From Amorphoplanes friuliensis DSM 7358 (GTDB lineage Bacteria > Actinomycetota > Actinomycetes > Mycobacteriales > Micromonosporaceae), in contig NC_022657.1 in the NCBI RefSeq assembly GCF_000494755.1, forward strand, positions 8,462,001 through 8,526,000: 64,000 bases of DNA, in the 5' to 3' direction. This document shows, piece by piece, positions 41,936 to 50,127 of the stretch (its first letter is position 1; every line of letters starts with the position of its first letter). The position numbers and the translations under genes were made by a program. The notes beneath the pieces are model-generated. The model was given only the letters and a program-made list of their open reading frames with translations, ran no database searches and was not told the origin of the DNA.

Positions 41936-43617
41936 TCGGCCAAGTACTAGCCGCCCTGATGCTGCTGCCGGCTCCGGCCGTGGTGGCCGACGACCCGTAC
42001 GACGTGCTGGTCTTCTCCCGCACGGCCGGTTTCCGGCACGACGCGATCGCGGTCGGCACCCAGGCCATCCGTGACCTGGGCGCGGCCAACAGCTTCACGG
42101 TCACCGCGACCGAGGACCCGGCCGCCTTCACCACGGCCGGGCTGGCGAAGTACGAAGCCGTCGTGTTCCTCAACACGACCGGCGACGTGCTCGACAACAC
42201 GCAGCAGACGGCGTTCGAGGGCTACATCCGCAACGGCGGCGGTTACGTGGGTGTCCACGCGGCCGCCGACACCGAGTACGACTGGCCCTTCTACGGCAAT
42301 CTGGTCGGCGCCTACTTCGCGTCGCACCCGGCGATCCAGCCGGCCACGGTGGTGACCGAGGACCGCGCCCACGCTGCGACCGCACACCTGCCGCAGCGCT
42401 GGAACCGTACGGACGAGTGGTACAACTACCGCACGAACGCCCGGTCCACGGCCCACGTCCTGGCCACACTGGACGAGAGCTCGTACTCCGGTGGTGGCAT
42501 GGGCGCCGACCACCCGCACACCTGGTGCAAGACGTACGAGGGCGGGCGCTCCTTCTACACCGGCGGCGGCCACACCCAGGAGTCGTACGCGGATCCGGCC
42601 TTCCGGGCCCACCTGCTCGGCGGCATCCGGTACGCGGCCAAGGCGTCCAACGCCGACTGCCGTCCGGAGACGGGTTACACGCCGCTCTACAACGGCTCGA
42701 CGGCCGGCTGGTCGCAGGCCGGTCCGGGCAGCTTCACCAACTCCGACGCCACGCTGACCACGGTCGGTGGCTTGGGCATGCTCTGGTACAGCGCGAAGCA
42801 GTTCACCAACTACTCGCTGAAGCTGGACTGGAAGCTCGCCGGTGACGACAACTCGGGTGTCTTCATCGGATTCCCGCCGTCGACCGACCCGTGGTCGGCG
42901 GTCAACAACGGCTACGAGATCCAGATCGACGCGACGGACGCCGTCGACCGCACCACGGGCGCCGTCTACACGTTCAAGTCGGCGGACGTCGCCGCCCGCG
43001 ACGCGGCGCTCAACCCGGCCGGTGAGTGGAACACTTACGAGCTGCTCGTCGAGGGTGAGCGCCTCCAGGTGTTCCTGAACGGCACGAAGATCAACGACTT
43101 CACCAACACCGACCCGGTCCGCTCGCTGGCCGGCCACATCGGGCTGCAGAACCACGGTGACGGCGATGACGCCTCGTTCCGCAACGTCCGGATCAAGGAG
43201 CTGGGTGGCACCCCGCCGCCGGTCCCCGGCACCGGACCGATCGTCGGCCTGGCGAACAAGTGCCTCGACATCGCCAACTCCAGCACGGCGGACGGCACGA
43301 AGATCCAGCTCTACACCTGCAACGGTACGAACGCCCAGAAGTGGACCGTCACGCCGAACAGCACGGTCAAGGCGCTGAACAAGTGCCTCGACGTCGCGGG
43401 TGCCGGCACCGCCAACGGCACGAAGGTGCAGCTCTACACGTGCAACGGCAGCGGGGCGCAGAACTGGTCGGCCGGAACCGGCCAGACCCTGCGCAACCCC
43501 GCGTCGGGCAAGTGCCTGGACGTGAGCCAGAACAGCTCGGCCAACGGTCAGCAGATCCACATCTGGGACTGCATCGCCGGTGCGGCCAACCAGAAGTGGG
43601 TCCTGCCGCAGTCCTAG
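41932..43617 (+). CDS. Secreted ThuA-domain/DUF1080 protein with ricin lectin
   Basis: A 561-aa exported protein. Signal peptide about 1-19. A ThuA-like domain (about 22-240) has VLVFSRTAGFRHDAI, GYVGVHAAADTEYDWPFYG and ADHPHTWCKTYEGGRSFYTG. A 3-keto-disaccharide hydrolase/DUF1080 domain follows (TPLYNGSTAGWSQAG to HIGLQNHGDGDDASFRNVRI, about 247-425). A ricin-B lectin closes the protein (about 436-561). ThuA proteins act on keto-trehalose, and DUF1080 enzymes cleave 3-keto-glycosides. ATG 41932 overlaps the dehydrogenase stop, so the two are made together. The lectin is almost the same as that of the upstream protein. Confidence 0.85.
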   Translation: MIGQVLAALMLLPAPAVVADDPYDVLVFSRTAGFRHDAIAVGTQAIRDLGAANSFTVTATEDPAAFTTAGLAKYEAVVFLNTTGDVLDNTQQTAFEGYIRNGGGYVGVHAAADTEYDWPFYGNLVGAYFASHPAIQPATVVTEDRAHAATAHLPQRWNRTDEWYNYRTNARSTAHVLATLDESSYSGGGMGADHPHTWCKTYEGGRSFYTGGGHTQESYADPAFRAHLLGGIRYAAKASNADCRPETGYTPLYNGSTAGWSQAGPGSFTNSDATLTTVGGLGMLWYSAKQFTNYSLKLDWKLAGDDNSGVFIGFPPSTDPWSAVNNGYEIQIDATDAVDRTTGAVYTFKSADVAARDAALNPAGEWNTYELLVEGERLQVFLNGTKINDFTNTDPVRSLAGHIGLQNHGDGDDASFRNVRIKELGGTPPPVPGTGPIVGLANKCLDIANSSTADGTKIQLYTCNGTNAQKWTVTPNSTVKALNKCLDVAGAGTANGTKVQLYTCNGSGAQNWSAGTGQTLRNPASGKCLDVSQNSSANGQQIHIWDCIAGAANQKWVLPQS

Positions 43618-44351
43618 TAGTCCAGCACGCGGGTGGGCAGCGGCGTCTCGGTCACCGAGCCGTCCGCTGCCCGCTTCAGTTCGTAGCCCTGCGGACCCTG
43701 CTTGTCGGCGACCACCTCGGCCAGCCGGGTGCCGCGGTAGACGAGCCCGGCACCGTCGTCGGTCGCGTACCCGTCGCCGAGCGTGCCGTCACCGATCAGC
43801 TTGTGCATCATCGGCCGCCGCTGCTCCTCGGCGTCGTAGTGCACGCCGTTGCTGTACGGCAGCCAGGCCAGCCCTTCGGTGAAGGCCCGCAGCTCCAGCC
43901 CGAAACTGTCGGTGCTGCCACCCTGATGCCAGCAGATCGAGCCGGCCGAGACACCGCCGAGCACCACACCGGCCTGCCAGGCCTCGTGCAGGATCTCCTC
44001 GAGCCCGTGCACCCGCCAGACCGCCACCAGGTTGGCCACGCTGCCGCCGTTGACCCAGATGACGTCCTGGTCGAGCAGGTGCGCCCGGATGTCGTCGTGG
44101 TTGGGCATCGGGAAGAGCTGCAGGTGCGAGGCGCGATAGCCGGTCTTGGCAAACGCGGCGTAGGTGGCGCCGATGTAGTCCATCGGGTCGCCGATCGCCT
44201 GGTGCAGGAAGCAGATCTTGGCGGTGTCACCCGCGCCGGAGAGCTCCGCGGCGAACTGGTGGATCGGCCCGGGGCTCATGTCGAAGAGGCCGTAGCGGCC
44301 GCGCCGGAATCCGGCGCTCGTGGCGAGGATCGTGGGTTCGTCGGCTGTCAT
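43614..44351 (-). CDS. Peptidase E-like serine peptidase (family S51)
   Basis: A 245-aa cytosolic peptidase. The nucleophile Ser lies in GGVSAGSICW, preceded by VIWVNGGSVANL and followed by DGAGLVYRG. Family enzymes cleave Asp-X dipeptides or, in cyanophycinase, Asp-Arg. ATG 44351 overlaps the upstream nucleotidyltransferase stop; the frame is open six codons further. Its stop shares CTAG with the convergent lectin-protein gene. Confidence 0.85.
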   Translation of the reverse strand: MTADEPTILATSAGFRRGRYGLFDMSPGPIHQFAAELSGAGDTAKICFLHQAIGDPMDYIGATYAAFAKTGYRASHLQLFPMPNHDDIRAHLLDQDVIWVNGGSVANLVAVWRVHGLEEILHEAWQAGVVLGGVSAGSICWHQGGSTDSFGLELRAFTEGLAWLPYSNGVHYDAEEQRRPMMHKLIGDGTLGDGYATDDGAGLVYRGTRLAEVVADKQGPQGYELKRAADGSVTETPLPTRVLDY

Positions 44352-45181
44352 CGCGCCATCATGGCGCACGCGTCGGCGGTCTCCAGAACGAGGTCCTGAG
44401 CCGCGTCGAGCGCCGCCACCAGATGCACCGGATCACCGTCCAACCCGGCAAAAACGGCATCCAGCCGCTCCTTGAAACGCGGTGGCGCGCCGGGTAGCGC
44501 CGCGGCCGCGGCCACCGCACCCTTCTCGTTGATCAGCCAGCGGCCGGCGGCGCCGTGCAACGCGTGCGCACAGACCCCGGCCACCCGGAACAGGCAACCG
44601 GCCAGGTAGGCCGAGTCGGCCCGCGTCACCGCCTTGCGCCCCAGCCCGAGCAGAAAATCCGCCTCCCACAGACCGGCGATCAGACTGTCGCGCAACGCCG
44701 GCGGATAGACCCCGGCCCGCGCCCGCAGCGCCGCCAGCTCACCGGACGGATCAGCCAGGATCACCCCCAGAGCCAGCTCCCCCGCGTACGCAAAATCGGG
44801 TACGCCGAGGGGGTGCCCGGTCTGGCTGTGGAACGTGTATCGCCCGGCCTCGGCGTCGGTGCAGGACTGCTCGACCCGCCCGACCTCGCGGTAGATCCAG
44901 TCGACCGCCCCGCCGTCGATGGTCAGCCAGCCGCCGCCGTCGACCCACGGCCCCCAGCCGCCGGGCTCGGTCACCTGCGCGGCCGGACCACCGAATTCGA
45001 CGGCCAGCGCACCGAGCGCCGCGACATCCAGCGGCTTGCGGTAGTAGACGCCCAGGTCGGTGTCGGACTCCGGCGTGTGTGTGCCCCGCGCCCGGCTCCC
45101 GCCCAGCACCACACCTGTCACGCCGGGCACCCGGACCAGACCCTCGGCGAGCTCGTGCAGCCGCTCGTCACTCAACGCCAC
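44348..45181 (-). CDS. Nucleotidyltransferase of the aminoglycoside/MNT type
   Basis: A 277-aa protein. GGSRARGTHTPESDTDLG (27-44) is the polymerase-beta superfamily active site, followed by a helical C-terminal domain. It resembles kanamycin nucleotidyltransferase-type and many uncharacterised single-gene NTases. A resistance role is possible but not supported by context. GTG 45181 overlaps the methyltransferase by 14 bp. Confidence 0.75.
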   Translation of the reverse strand: MALSDERLHELAEGLVRVPGVTGVVLGGSRARGTHTPESDTDLGVYYRKPLDVAALGALAVEFGGPAAQVTEPGGWGPWVDGGGWLTIDGGAVDWIYREVGRVEQSCTDAEAGRYTFHSQTGHPLGVPDFAYAGELALGVILADPSGELAALRARAGVYPPALRDSLIAGLWEADFLLGLGRKAVTRADSAYLAGCLFRVAGVCAHALHGAAGRWLINEKGAVAAAAALPGAPPRFKERLDAVFAGLDGDPVHLVAALDAAQDLVLETADACAMMAR

Positions 45182-45944
45182 GACGGTCGTCCTTCCGTAC
45201 CCGTGCCTCGATCAGGACGCGCCGGGCGTGCGAGACGAAGGCGCCTTCCCGCTGGATCCGCTCGTGCACCTCGCGCAGCTGCGGCAGGAAACGCTCGGCC
45301 GTGAAGCCCGGCACGGTCCACACCACCTTGCGCAGGAAGTACGTCACCGCGGCGACGTCGAAGTATTCGGCGCGCAGAGTTTCCGCCCGCACGTCCAGGA
45401 CCGTGAAACCGGCCGCCTCCGCCTGCGCGGCCAGCTTCTGCGGGAAGTCCGGATCCGGTGGCGACAGCGGCCCGAGCATGGCCTCGGACAGCTCCCGATT
45501 GGTCCCTGCGCCGATCTGCTGCGACAGGAACGTACCCCCGGGTCGCAGCACCCGCGCCAGCTCGGTCCACAGTGTGCGTACCGGATGACGGCTCACCACC
45601 AGGTCGAACGAGTCGTCCCGGAACGGGAGGGCCGGCTCGTCGGTGACCTCGACCACCGACGCGCCGAGCGGCCGCAGGGTGCGCGCGGCCACCAGCACGT
45701 TCGGCCGCCAGGAGTCGGTCGCGACCAGCAGCGCGGGCGGCTTCGGGACGGTCGCTAGGACCTCCCCGCCACCCGTCTGCACGTCCAGGGCCGCGGTCGC
45801 CCCGGCCATCCGGTCGGCGACCAGGCGGGCATAACCCCAGGAGGGCCGCTGCTCGGTCGCCCGGCCGTCGAACCAGGAGAAGTCCCAGCCCTCCACCGGT
45901 ACGGCCGCACCCTCGGCGATCAGGTCCTCGAACGAAGCGCCCAT
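45168..45944 (-). CDS. Class I SAM-dependent methyltransferase
   Basis: A 258-aa Rossmann methyltransferase. ALDVQTGGGEVLA is motif I (SAM loop), LPFRDDSFDLVVSRH motif II/III, and LRPGGTFLSQQIG follows. Related proteins act on small molecules or rRNA; substrate unknown. ATG 45944 (MGASFEDLI) is preferred since GGAG lies 8 bp upstream; GTG 45974 extends it by 10 residues. Confidence 0.75.
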   Translation of the reverse strand: MGASFEDLIAEGAAVPVEGWDFSWFDGRATEQRPSWGYARLVADRMAGATAALDVQTGGGEVLATVPKPPALLVATDSWRPNVLVAARTLRPLGASVVEVTDEPALPFRDDSFDLVVSRHPVRTLWTELARVLRPGGTFLSQQIGAGTNRELSEAMLGPLSPPDPDFPQKLAAQAEAAGFTVLDVRAETLRAEYFDVAAVTYFLRKVVWTVPGFTAERFLPQLREVHERIQREGAFVSHARRVLIEARVRKDDRRGVE

Positions 45945-45984
45945 CGGGGCAGTCTCCGTCGCGTACCCGATCACCGCCAGCGGT

Positions 45985-47043
45985 TTACTCTTTCCGGCCC
46001 TCGGCCTTCACCTTGTCCTGGGGCTTGTCCTGCTTGGCCTTGTCCTGCTCGGCCCTGTCCTGCTCGTCCTGCTTGCCGTCGTCCTCGCAGGGCAGCGTGA
46101 GCTCGAGCTCGTCGATGTCCGCGGGGTTGAGCAGGCTCAGGTCGCCGTCGATGATGCTCTCCTCGCGAGCATCACCCTCGTCGTCGGTGCAGACGGCGTT
46201 GCGGCTCAGACCTACACACGACCCGATCCGCAGGTGGCATTCCCGCCGATGGCCGCGCGGGCCCCGGCCGTCACGGCCGTCACGGTCGTGCCGGCCACCG
46301 CCCTGCTGCCAGTCCCGGCCACCACCCCGGTTACCGAAGGCGACCACGCGGTGCTGCGGCTCGCGCGTCACGACCGAATCGATCAGCCGCCGGCTCGTCT
46401 CCGTGGTGCCCGTGAAGGTCACCTCGTAATGCAGCACACGCTCCCCGGGTACACCCTGGGTCTGGATCTCCCGGCTCCCCCGCGGCAGCGACGGATCGCG
46501 GACCAGCCGCGTCCGGAACGGGATCGACTCGGTCTCCGAGATCCGCTCGACGTGCACCGCGGGCGCGGCGGGACTGTCCGCGCCACCCGCGGGCTTCGGC
46601 GCGTCCACCGGCTGCGTCCGGCGCGGCGACCGGGTCGCGGTGCGGTCCGCTTCGCCCGGGGCCGACCGGCCGTCGTCGGGCTCCTGGCCGGCCTGAGCCT
46701 GCCCGGCGTGAGCCTGACCGGGCTGGACCTGACCGGGCTGGACCTGACCGGCCTGGGCCTGCCCGGCGAGCGGCGCGCCGGCCTGACGGCCACCGGGCTT
46801 CAACTCCCCGGCCACCGGCCCACCCGGCCCCTGCACACCGAGCCCGGCGTTACCGCCCGGCGCCTGCGGAGGCAGCGCAACAACCGCCGACTCACTGCCG
46901 ACAGCGTTCACCACTCGCGTATCTGTGCTCGTCATGGCAGCGATACCCGCCGCCGAACCGGCCACGAGAGCGAGCGCCCCGAAGCCGGCAGTGGCCATCC
47001 GTACCCCGAATGGCAGCCGCGCCCAGAAAGACTTTCGCGGCAT
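45985..47043 (-). CDS. Membrane-anchored G5-domain protein with Gln-Gly repeats
   Basis: A 352-aa protein. One transmembrane segment at about 18-37 (AGFGALALVAGSAAGIAAM). A flexible Pro/Gly/Gln region follows with pentapeptide-like repeats (QAGQVQPGQVQPGQ, about 93-122). A G5 domain comes at about 165-235 (SIPFRTRLVRDPSLPRGSRE, then GVPGERVLHYEVTFTGT). G5 domains bind N-acetylglucosamine or zinc in wall-associated proteins. The C-terminus is charged with Lys/Gln/Asp runs. ATG 47043 (MPRKSFWARLPFG) is chosen for the membrane topology. Confidence 0.7.
   Translation of the reverse strand: MPRKSFWARLPFGVRMATAGFGALALVAGSAAGIAAMTSTDTRVVNAVGSESAVVALPPQAPGGNAGLGVQGPGGPVAGELKPGGRQAGAPLAGQAQAGQVQPGQVQPGQAHAGQAQAGQEPDDGRSAPGEADRTATRSPRRTQPVDAPKPAGGADSPAAPAVHVERISETESIPFRTRLVRDPSLPRGSREIQTQGVPGERVLHYEVTFTGTTETSRRLIDSVVTREPQHRVVAFGNRGGGRDWQQGGGRHDRDGRDGRGPRGHRRECHLRIGSCVGLSRNAVCTDDEGDAREESIIDGDLSLLNPADIDELELTLPCEDDGKQDEQDRAEQDKAKQDKPQDKVKAEGRKE
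46681..46775. repeat. 15-bp coding repeat in the G5 protein gene
   Basis: Variants of CTGGACCTGACCGGG recur about five times and code for the Gln/Gly pentapeptide region. Repeats of this type change copy number easily. Confidence 0.6.
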
Positions 47044-47285
47044 TTCGAGTAGATGCTGCCAGGAATCACTAGATGTCTGGTTTAGCACCAAAGCATTGTG
47101 CTTGTCCCGAACCCCGACACCAGCATCACAGCCGCACCCAAAAGGATGACGCCGCAGGCCCCGACGACTATCCGACACCCCCGTTACGGAGATCATCTCC
47201 GGACCGCCGCACCACATCCGCGCTGCTCAGGCAGGGTCGTGACCGAACGGGAAGCACGAACACCCACAACAGACCTGGAGACACG

Positions 47286-47783
47286 GTGCGCAGAACGATC
47301 AGCATCCTCGCGGTGGCAGCCGCCGCACTCGCCGGCACGGTCGCGGCTGGCGCTCCGGCGGTGGCAGCAGCCGCGCTTGAGGCCGGCGCTCCGGCGGCGG
47401 CTGCCGCAACGCCGAGCCTGAGCTTCCACGGCGCGCAGTACGACTCGCCGGGCAAGGACACCCGGAGCCCCGCGAGCCTCGTCAACGAATGGATCTCGCT
47501 CATCAACACCGGCAGCGCGCCGGTGGACCTCAGCGGTTACACCATCCGGGACGAGTCGAACCACGTGTACACGTTCGGCGACGTCACGATCGCGGGGTCC
47601 GGCGGGCGGATCTGGCTGCGTACCGGAGAGGGCACGCGGAGCGGGCGGAATCTTTTCTGGGGCAGCGGGATCTACATCTGGAACAACACCGGCGACACGG
47701 CGACGCTGCGCACCGCCGCCGGCCGGAACGTCGACAGCTGCTCGTGGCAGTGGCGGAAGAACCGCGTATGGGTGGCCTGCTGA
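47286..47783 (+). CDS. Secreted lamin-tail-domain protein
   Basis: A 165-aa exported protein. Signal peptide at about 1-30 (with Ala-rich duplicated AGAPA segments up to residue 42), then a lamin tail domain (LSFHGAQYDSPG, NEWISLINTGSAPVDLSGYT, YIWNNTGDTATLRTAAG). In bacteria the fold is found in secreted nucleases and surface proteins; here it stands alone. GTG 47286 has GGAG upstream. The first gene after a 242-bp gap, divergent from the G5 gene. Confidence 0.78.
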   Translation: MRRTISILAVAAAALAGTVAAGAPAVAAAALEAGAPAAAAATPSLSFHGAQYDSPGKDTRSPASLVNEWISLINTGSAPVDLSGYTIRDESNHVYTFGDVTIAGSGGRIWLRTGEGTRSGRNLFWGSGIYIWNNTGDTATLRTAAGRNVDSCSWQWRKNRVWVAC

Positions 47784-47797
47784 GCCGGGAATGCGGA

Positions 47798-47836
47798 GCG
47801 GGCCGCCGGGGAGCTCTGCCCTCCTCGACGGCCCGC
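47798..47836. terminator. Bidirectional terminator hairpin
   Basis: GCGGGCCG (47798-47805) pairs with CGGCCCGC (47829-47836), with a partly paired G/C-rich middle. It lies between the convergent lamin-tail and FMN-reductase genes. Confidence 0.5.
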
Positions 47837-47850
47837 GGTCATGCGGTGGA

Positions 47851-48423
47851 TCAGGCGGAGACGGAGGCCGCGCGCACCGGGGCGAGAGCGGTGCTCCAGG
47901 CGACGACCTGGTCCAGGACGGTGCTCAGGGCGGCGGCCTGGTGGGCGCCCGGGGTGAACTGGCTGTAGTTGACGAAGTCCGTGGCCAGGGAGAGCGTGAC
48001 CGCGGCGCGGACGTCCGCCATCATCAGCTCGCCGACGACGAGGCGCAGGGACTCGATGGCCCGGGCGCCGCCGACGGAGCCGTAGCCGACAAAGCCGACG
48101 GCCTTGTTGTTCCACTCGGCGAAGAGGAAGTCGATCGCGTTCTTGAGCGCGCCCGAGGTGGAGTGGTTGTACTCCGGGGTGACCATGACAAAGCCGTCGA
48201 ACGAGGCGATCTTGGCGGCCCACTCGATGGTGTGCGGCTGGGTGTACTGCGCCATCGACGGCGGGATGGCCTCGTCGAGGTGCGGGAGCTTGTAGTCGAG
48301 GAGGTCGACCAGCTCGAACTCCGCGTCGGTGCGCTGCGAGGCCAGCTCCAGGACCCACTTGGCGACGGCCTCGCCGTTACGGCCGGGGCGGGTGCTGCCG
48401 AGGATGATTCCGATCTTGGTCAT
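47851..48423 (-). CDS. NADPH-dependent FMN reductase
   Basis: A 190-aa flavodoxin-fold reductase. GSTRPGRNGEAVAKW (9-23) binds the FMN phosphate, and TPEYNHSTSGALKNAIDFL plus GYGSVGGARA are family signatures. Such enzymes reduce FMN, quinones or azo compounds. ATG 48423 is chosen; the frame extends over the divergent MarR gene. The MarR regulator next door probably controls it. Confidence 0.9.
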   Translation of the reverse strand: MTKIGIILGSTRPGRNGEAVAKWVLELASQRTDAEFELVDLLDYKLPHLDEAIPPSMAQYTQPHTIEWAAKIASFDGFVMVTPEYNHSTSGALKNAIDFLFAEWNNKAVGFVGYGSVGGARAIESLRLVVGELMMADVRAAVTLSLATDFVNYSQFTPGAHQAAALSTVLDQVVAWSTALAPVRAASVSA

Positions 48424-48452
48424 TGACTGGACTCCGTAGACTCGAAAAAAGG

Positions 48453-48468
48453 TTGCTTCGTCAAGCAA
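48453..48468. promoter_or_regulatory. MarR operator candidate over the reductase promoter
   Basis: TTGCTTCGTCAAGCAA is a perfect 6-bp inverted repeat with a 4-bp spacer. On the minus strand it contains TTGACG, a good -35 for the reductase, so a bound MarR dimer would block it. Confidence 0.55.
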
Positions 48469-48510
48469 ATAGCGTAGCAGCCCTGGTGTCAAGGTCGTAC
48501 GATCTTTGTC

Positions 48511-49011
48511 ATGTCTGCCACACCGCCCCCGGTGCCGCTCAGCGGCGAGGAGGAGGCGGTGATGCGTGCGATGGGCCGGCTGATGATGATCCTGCCGCGG
48601 AGCCTGGACGCCGATCTGCAGCGTGACCAGCGCATGTCGCTCAGCGAATACCAGGTGTTGCGCCACCTCTCCGAGTCGCGCAGCGGCCTGATGCGGATGA
48701 GCGAGCTGGCTGCCGCCTGTGACATGTCGCTGAGCGGAATGACCCGGCTCGCCGCCAAGCTCGAGTCGCAGGGCCACCTCCGGCGGGTCCCCTGCGAGCG
48801 GGACGCCCGTGGGTTCAACGCCGTTCTCACCGACGCCGGTCTCGCACGGCTCCAGCAGGCCTGGCCCTCACATCTGGCCAGCGTCCGCCGGCACCTGATA
48901 GATCACCTTAACGGGCTGGACCTCTGCACGCTGGCCAAAGCACTCGAGGGGATGACGGACCCGGCGGGGGCGGCGTGTCAGAGTGCTTCGCATGACCAGC
49001 ATGACGACTGA
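48511..49011 (+). CDS. MarR family transcriptional regulator
   Basis: A 166-aa winged-helix regulator. The recognition helices read RMSELAAACDMSLSGMTRLAAKLESQG, followed by the wing CERDARGFNAVLTDAG. ATG 48511. It is divergent from the FMN reductase across an 87-bp region with a perfect palindrome, so it is probably a redox- or phenolic-responsive repressor of that gene and itself. Confidence 0.88.
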   Translation: MSATPPPVPLSGEEEAVMRAMGRLMMILPRSLDADLQRDQRMSLSEYQVLRHLSESRSGLMRMSELAAACDMSLSGMTRLAAKLESQGHLRRVPCERDARGFNAVLTDAGLARLQQAWPSHLASVRRHLIDHLNGLDLCTLAKALEGMTDPAGAACQSASHDQHDD

Positions 49012-49195
49012 CGACCTGCCGGCCGGCATCGGCGCTCCCGCCACCCGCGCTCTGCACGGCGCCGGATATCACCGGCTCGAGGACCTGAACGGTGCCAGCC
49101 GGGCTGCCCTGGCCGCGTTGCACGGTGTGGGCCCGAAGGCGCTGCGACTCCTGGACGAGGCGCTCGCTGCCCGCGGTCTGACCCTCGCCGCGTGA
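48992..49195 (+). CDS. Small helix-hairpin-helix protein
   Basis: A 67-aa protein made of tandem helix-hairpin-helix turns (LHGAGYHRLEDLNGASRAAL then LHGVGPKALRLLDEAL). The fold binds DNA non-specifically. Standalone versions are common in actinobacteria and unstudied. The start overlaps the MarR gene; ATG 48992 and ATG 49001 are both possible. The next gene overlaps its stop by GTGA. Confidence 0.65.
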   Translation: MTSMTTDDLPAGIGAPATRALHGAGYHRLEDLNGASRAALAALHGVGPKALRLLDEALAARGLTLAA

Positions 49196-49794
49196 GGTTC
49201 CACCACGGGCAGCAGGTTGTCCGGCGGTTCCTGCATGCCGACCGCCGGATCGCGGCGGTGCGAGCCGCTCTGGTGGTCGCCGACGACACCGACGGCCTGC
49301 TGCTCTTCAGTGACATCGGCGCCGGGACCATGCGGCGTACGGATCTGGCCGGCGAGCCGACCCGCCATCTGAGCATCGCCGAGGAGTTGGCGATGCCCAC
49401 GATGCTGTCGCCCGGCACCCGCGGGAGTTTCCGCTCCTTGCTGCTCATGCCGCCCGGCGCCGCCCACTCGATCTCCTGGAGCTGGCTCGAGGACGGCACG
49501 TTCGCGGGCTGGTACGTCAATCTGGAAACGCCGGCGCGGCGCTGGGCCGGTGGTGTCGATGCCCAGGACCAGACGCTCGACGTGCTGGTGTCGGCCGAGC
49601 GGGCCTGGTCACTCAAGGACGAGGCCGACCTGGACCCGGCGCAGGCGGCCGCCGTCCGCAGCGAGGCCGACCGCGTGATCAAGCTGGTGGAGGCGGCCGC
49701 GTTCCCGTTCGACGGCTCCCTGCTGGACTACGAGCCACCCGCCGGCTGGCAGCCCGCACCCCTGCCGGCCTGGTGGGATGCCGTACCGGCTTGA
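49192..49794 (+). CDS. DUF402-domain protein
   Basis: A 200-aa protein. WLEDGTFAGWYVNLETPARR, then DQTLDVLVSAERAWSLKDEAD, then EADRVIKLVE match the DUF402/FomD-like family. Members include nucleotide phosphatases that act on diphosphates or nucleotide-linked intermediates. Acidic residues in LKDEADLD fit metal binding. GTG 49192 overlaps the HhH gene. Confidence 0.7.
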   Translation: MRFHHGQQVVRRFLHADRRIAAVRAALVVADDTDGLLLFSDIGAGTMRRTDLAGEPTRHLSIAEELAMPTMLSPGTRGSFRSLLLMPPGAAHSISWSWLEDGTFAGWYVNLETPARRWAGGVDAQDQTLDVLVSAERAWSLKDEADLDPAQAAAVRSEADRVIKLVEAAAFPFDGSLLDYEPPAGWQPAPLPAWWDAVPA

Positions 49795-49818
49795 GGTATT
49801 CCGTTATGGGCATATGAT
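49791..49818 (+). promoter_or_regulatory. Predicted promoter for the ArsR gene, leaderless
   Basis: TTGAGG (49791-49796) and TATGAT (49813-49818) are 16 bp apart. Transcription would begin at about 49825-49826, on the ATG of the ArsR gene. The -35 includes the stop codon of the DUF402 gene. Confidence 0.55.
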
Positions 49819-49825
49819 TGTCGGC

Positions 49826-50107
49826 ATGGCACGGGCAGCAACAACGACGGATGCGTTCAACGCGGTGGCCGAGCCCTGGCGCCGGGAGATCCTCGACCTG
49901 CTCGTGGACGGCGAACGACCGGTCAACGACCTCGTGGAGCTGCTCGGCCTGACCCAGCCCCAGGTGTCCAAACACCTGCGTGTGCTGCGCGAGGTCGACC
50001 TGGTGCGGGTCCGCGACGTGGGCCGCCGCCGGCTGTACAGGCTGAACCCCGAGCCGCTCAAGCCCTTGCAGGAGTGGCTCGGCCAGTACGATTTCGCCCT
50101 GATCTGA
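49826..50107 (+). CDS. ArsR family transcriptional regulator
   Basis: A 93-aa winged-helix repressor. EPWRREILDLLVDGERPVND and LLGLTQPQVSKHLRVLREVDLVRVR are standard ArsR helices. No Cys metal-binding motif (such as ELCVCDL) is present, so it is not a metal sensor of the classic type. ATG 49826 fits the leaderless promoter; ATG 49814 is in frame but inside the -10. The PAP2 gene lies 20 bp downstream. Confidence 0.85.
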   Translation: MARAATTTDAFNAVAEPWRREILDLLVDGERPVNDLVELLGLTQPQVSKHLRVLREVDLVRVRDVGRRRLYRLNPEPLKPLQEWLGQYDFALI

Positions 50108-50127
50108 CCCGGCTGCGATCATGAAGC

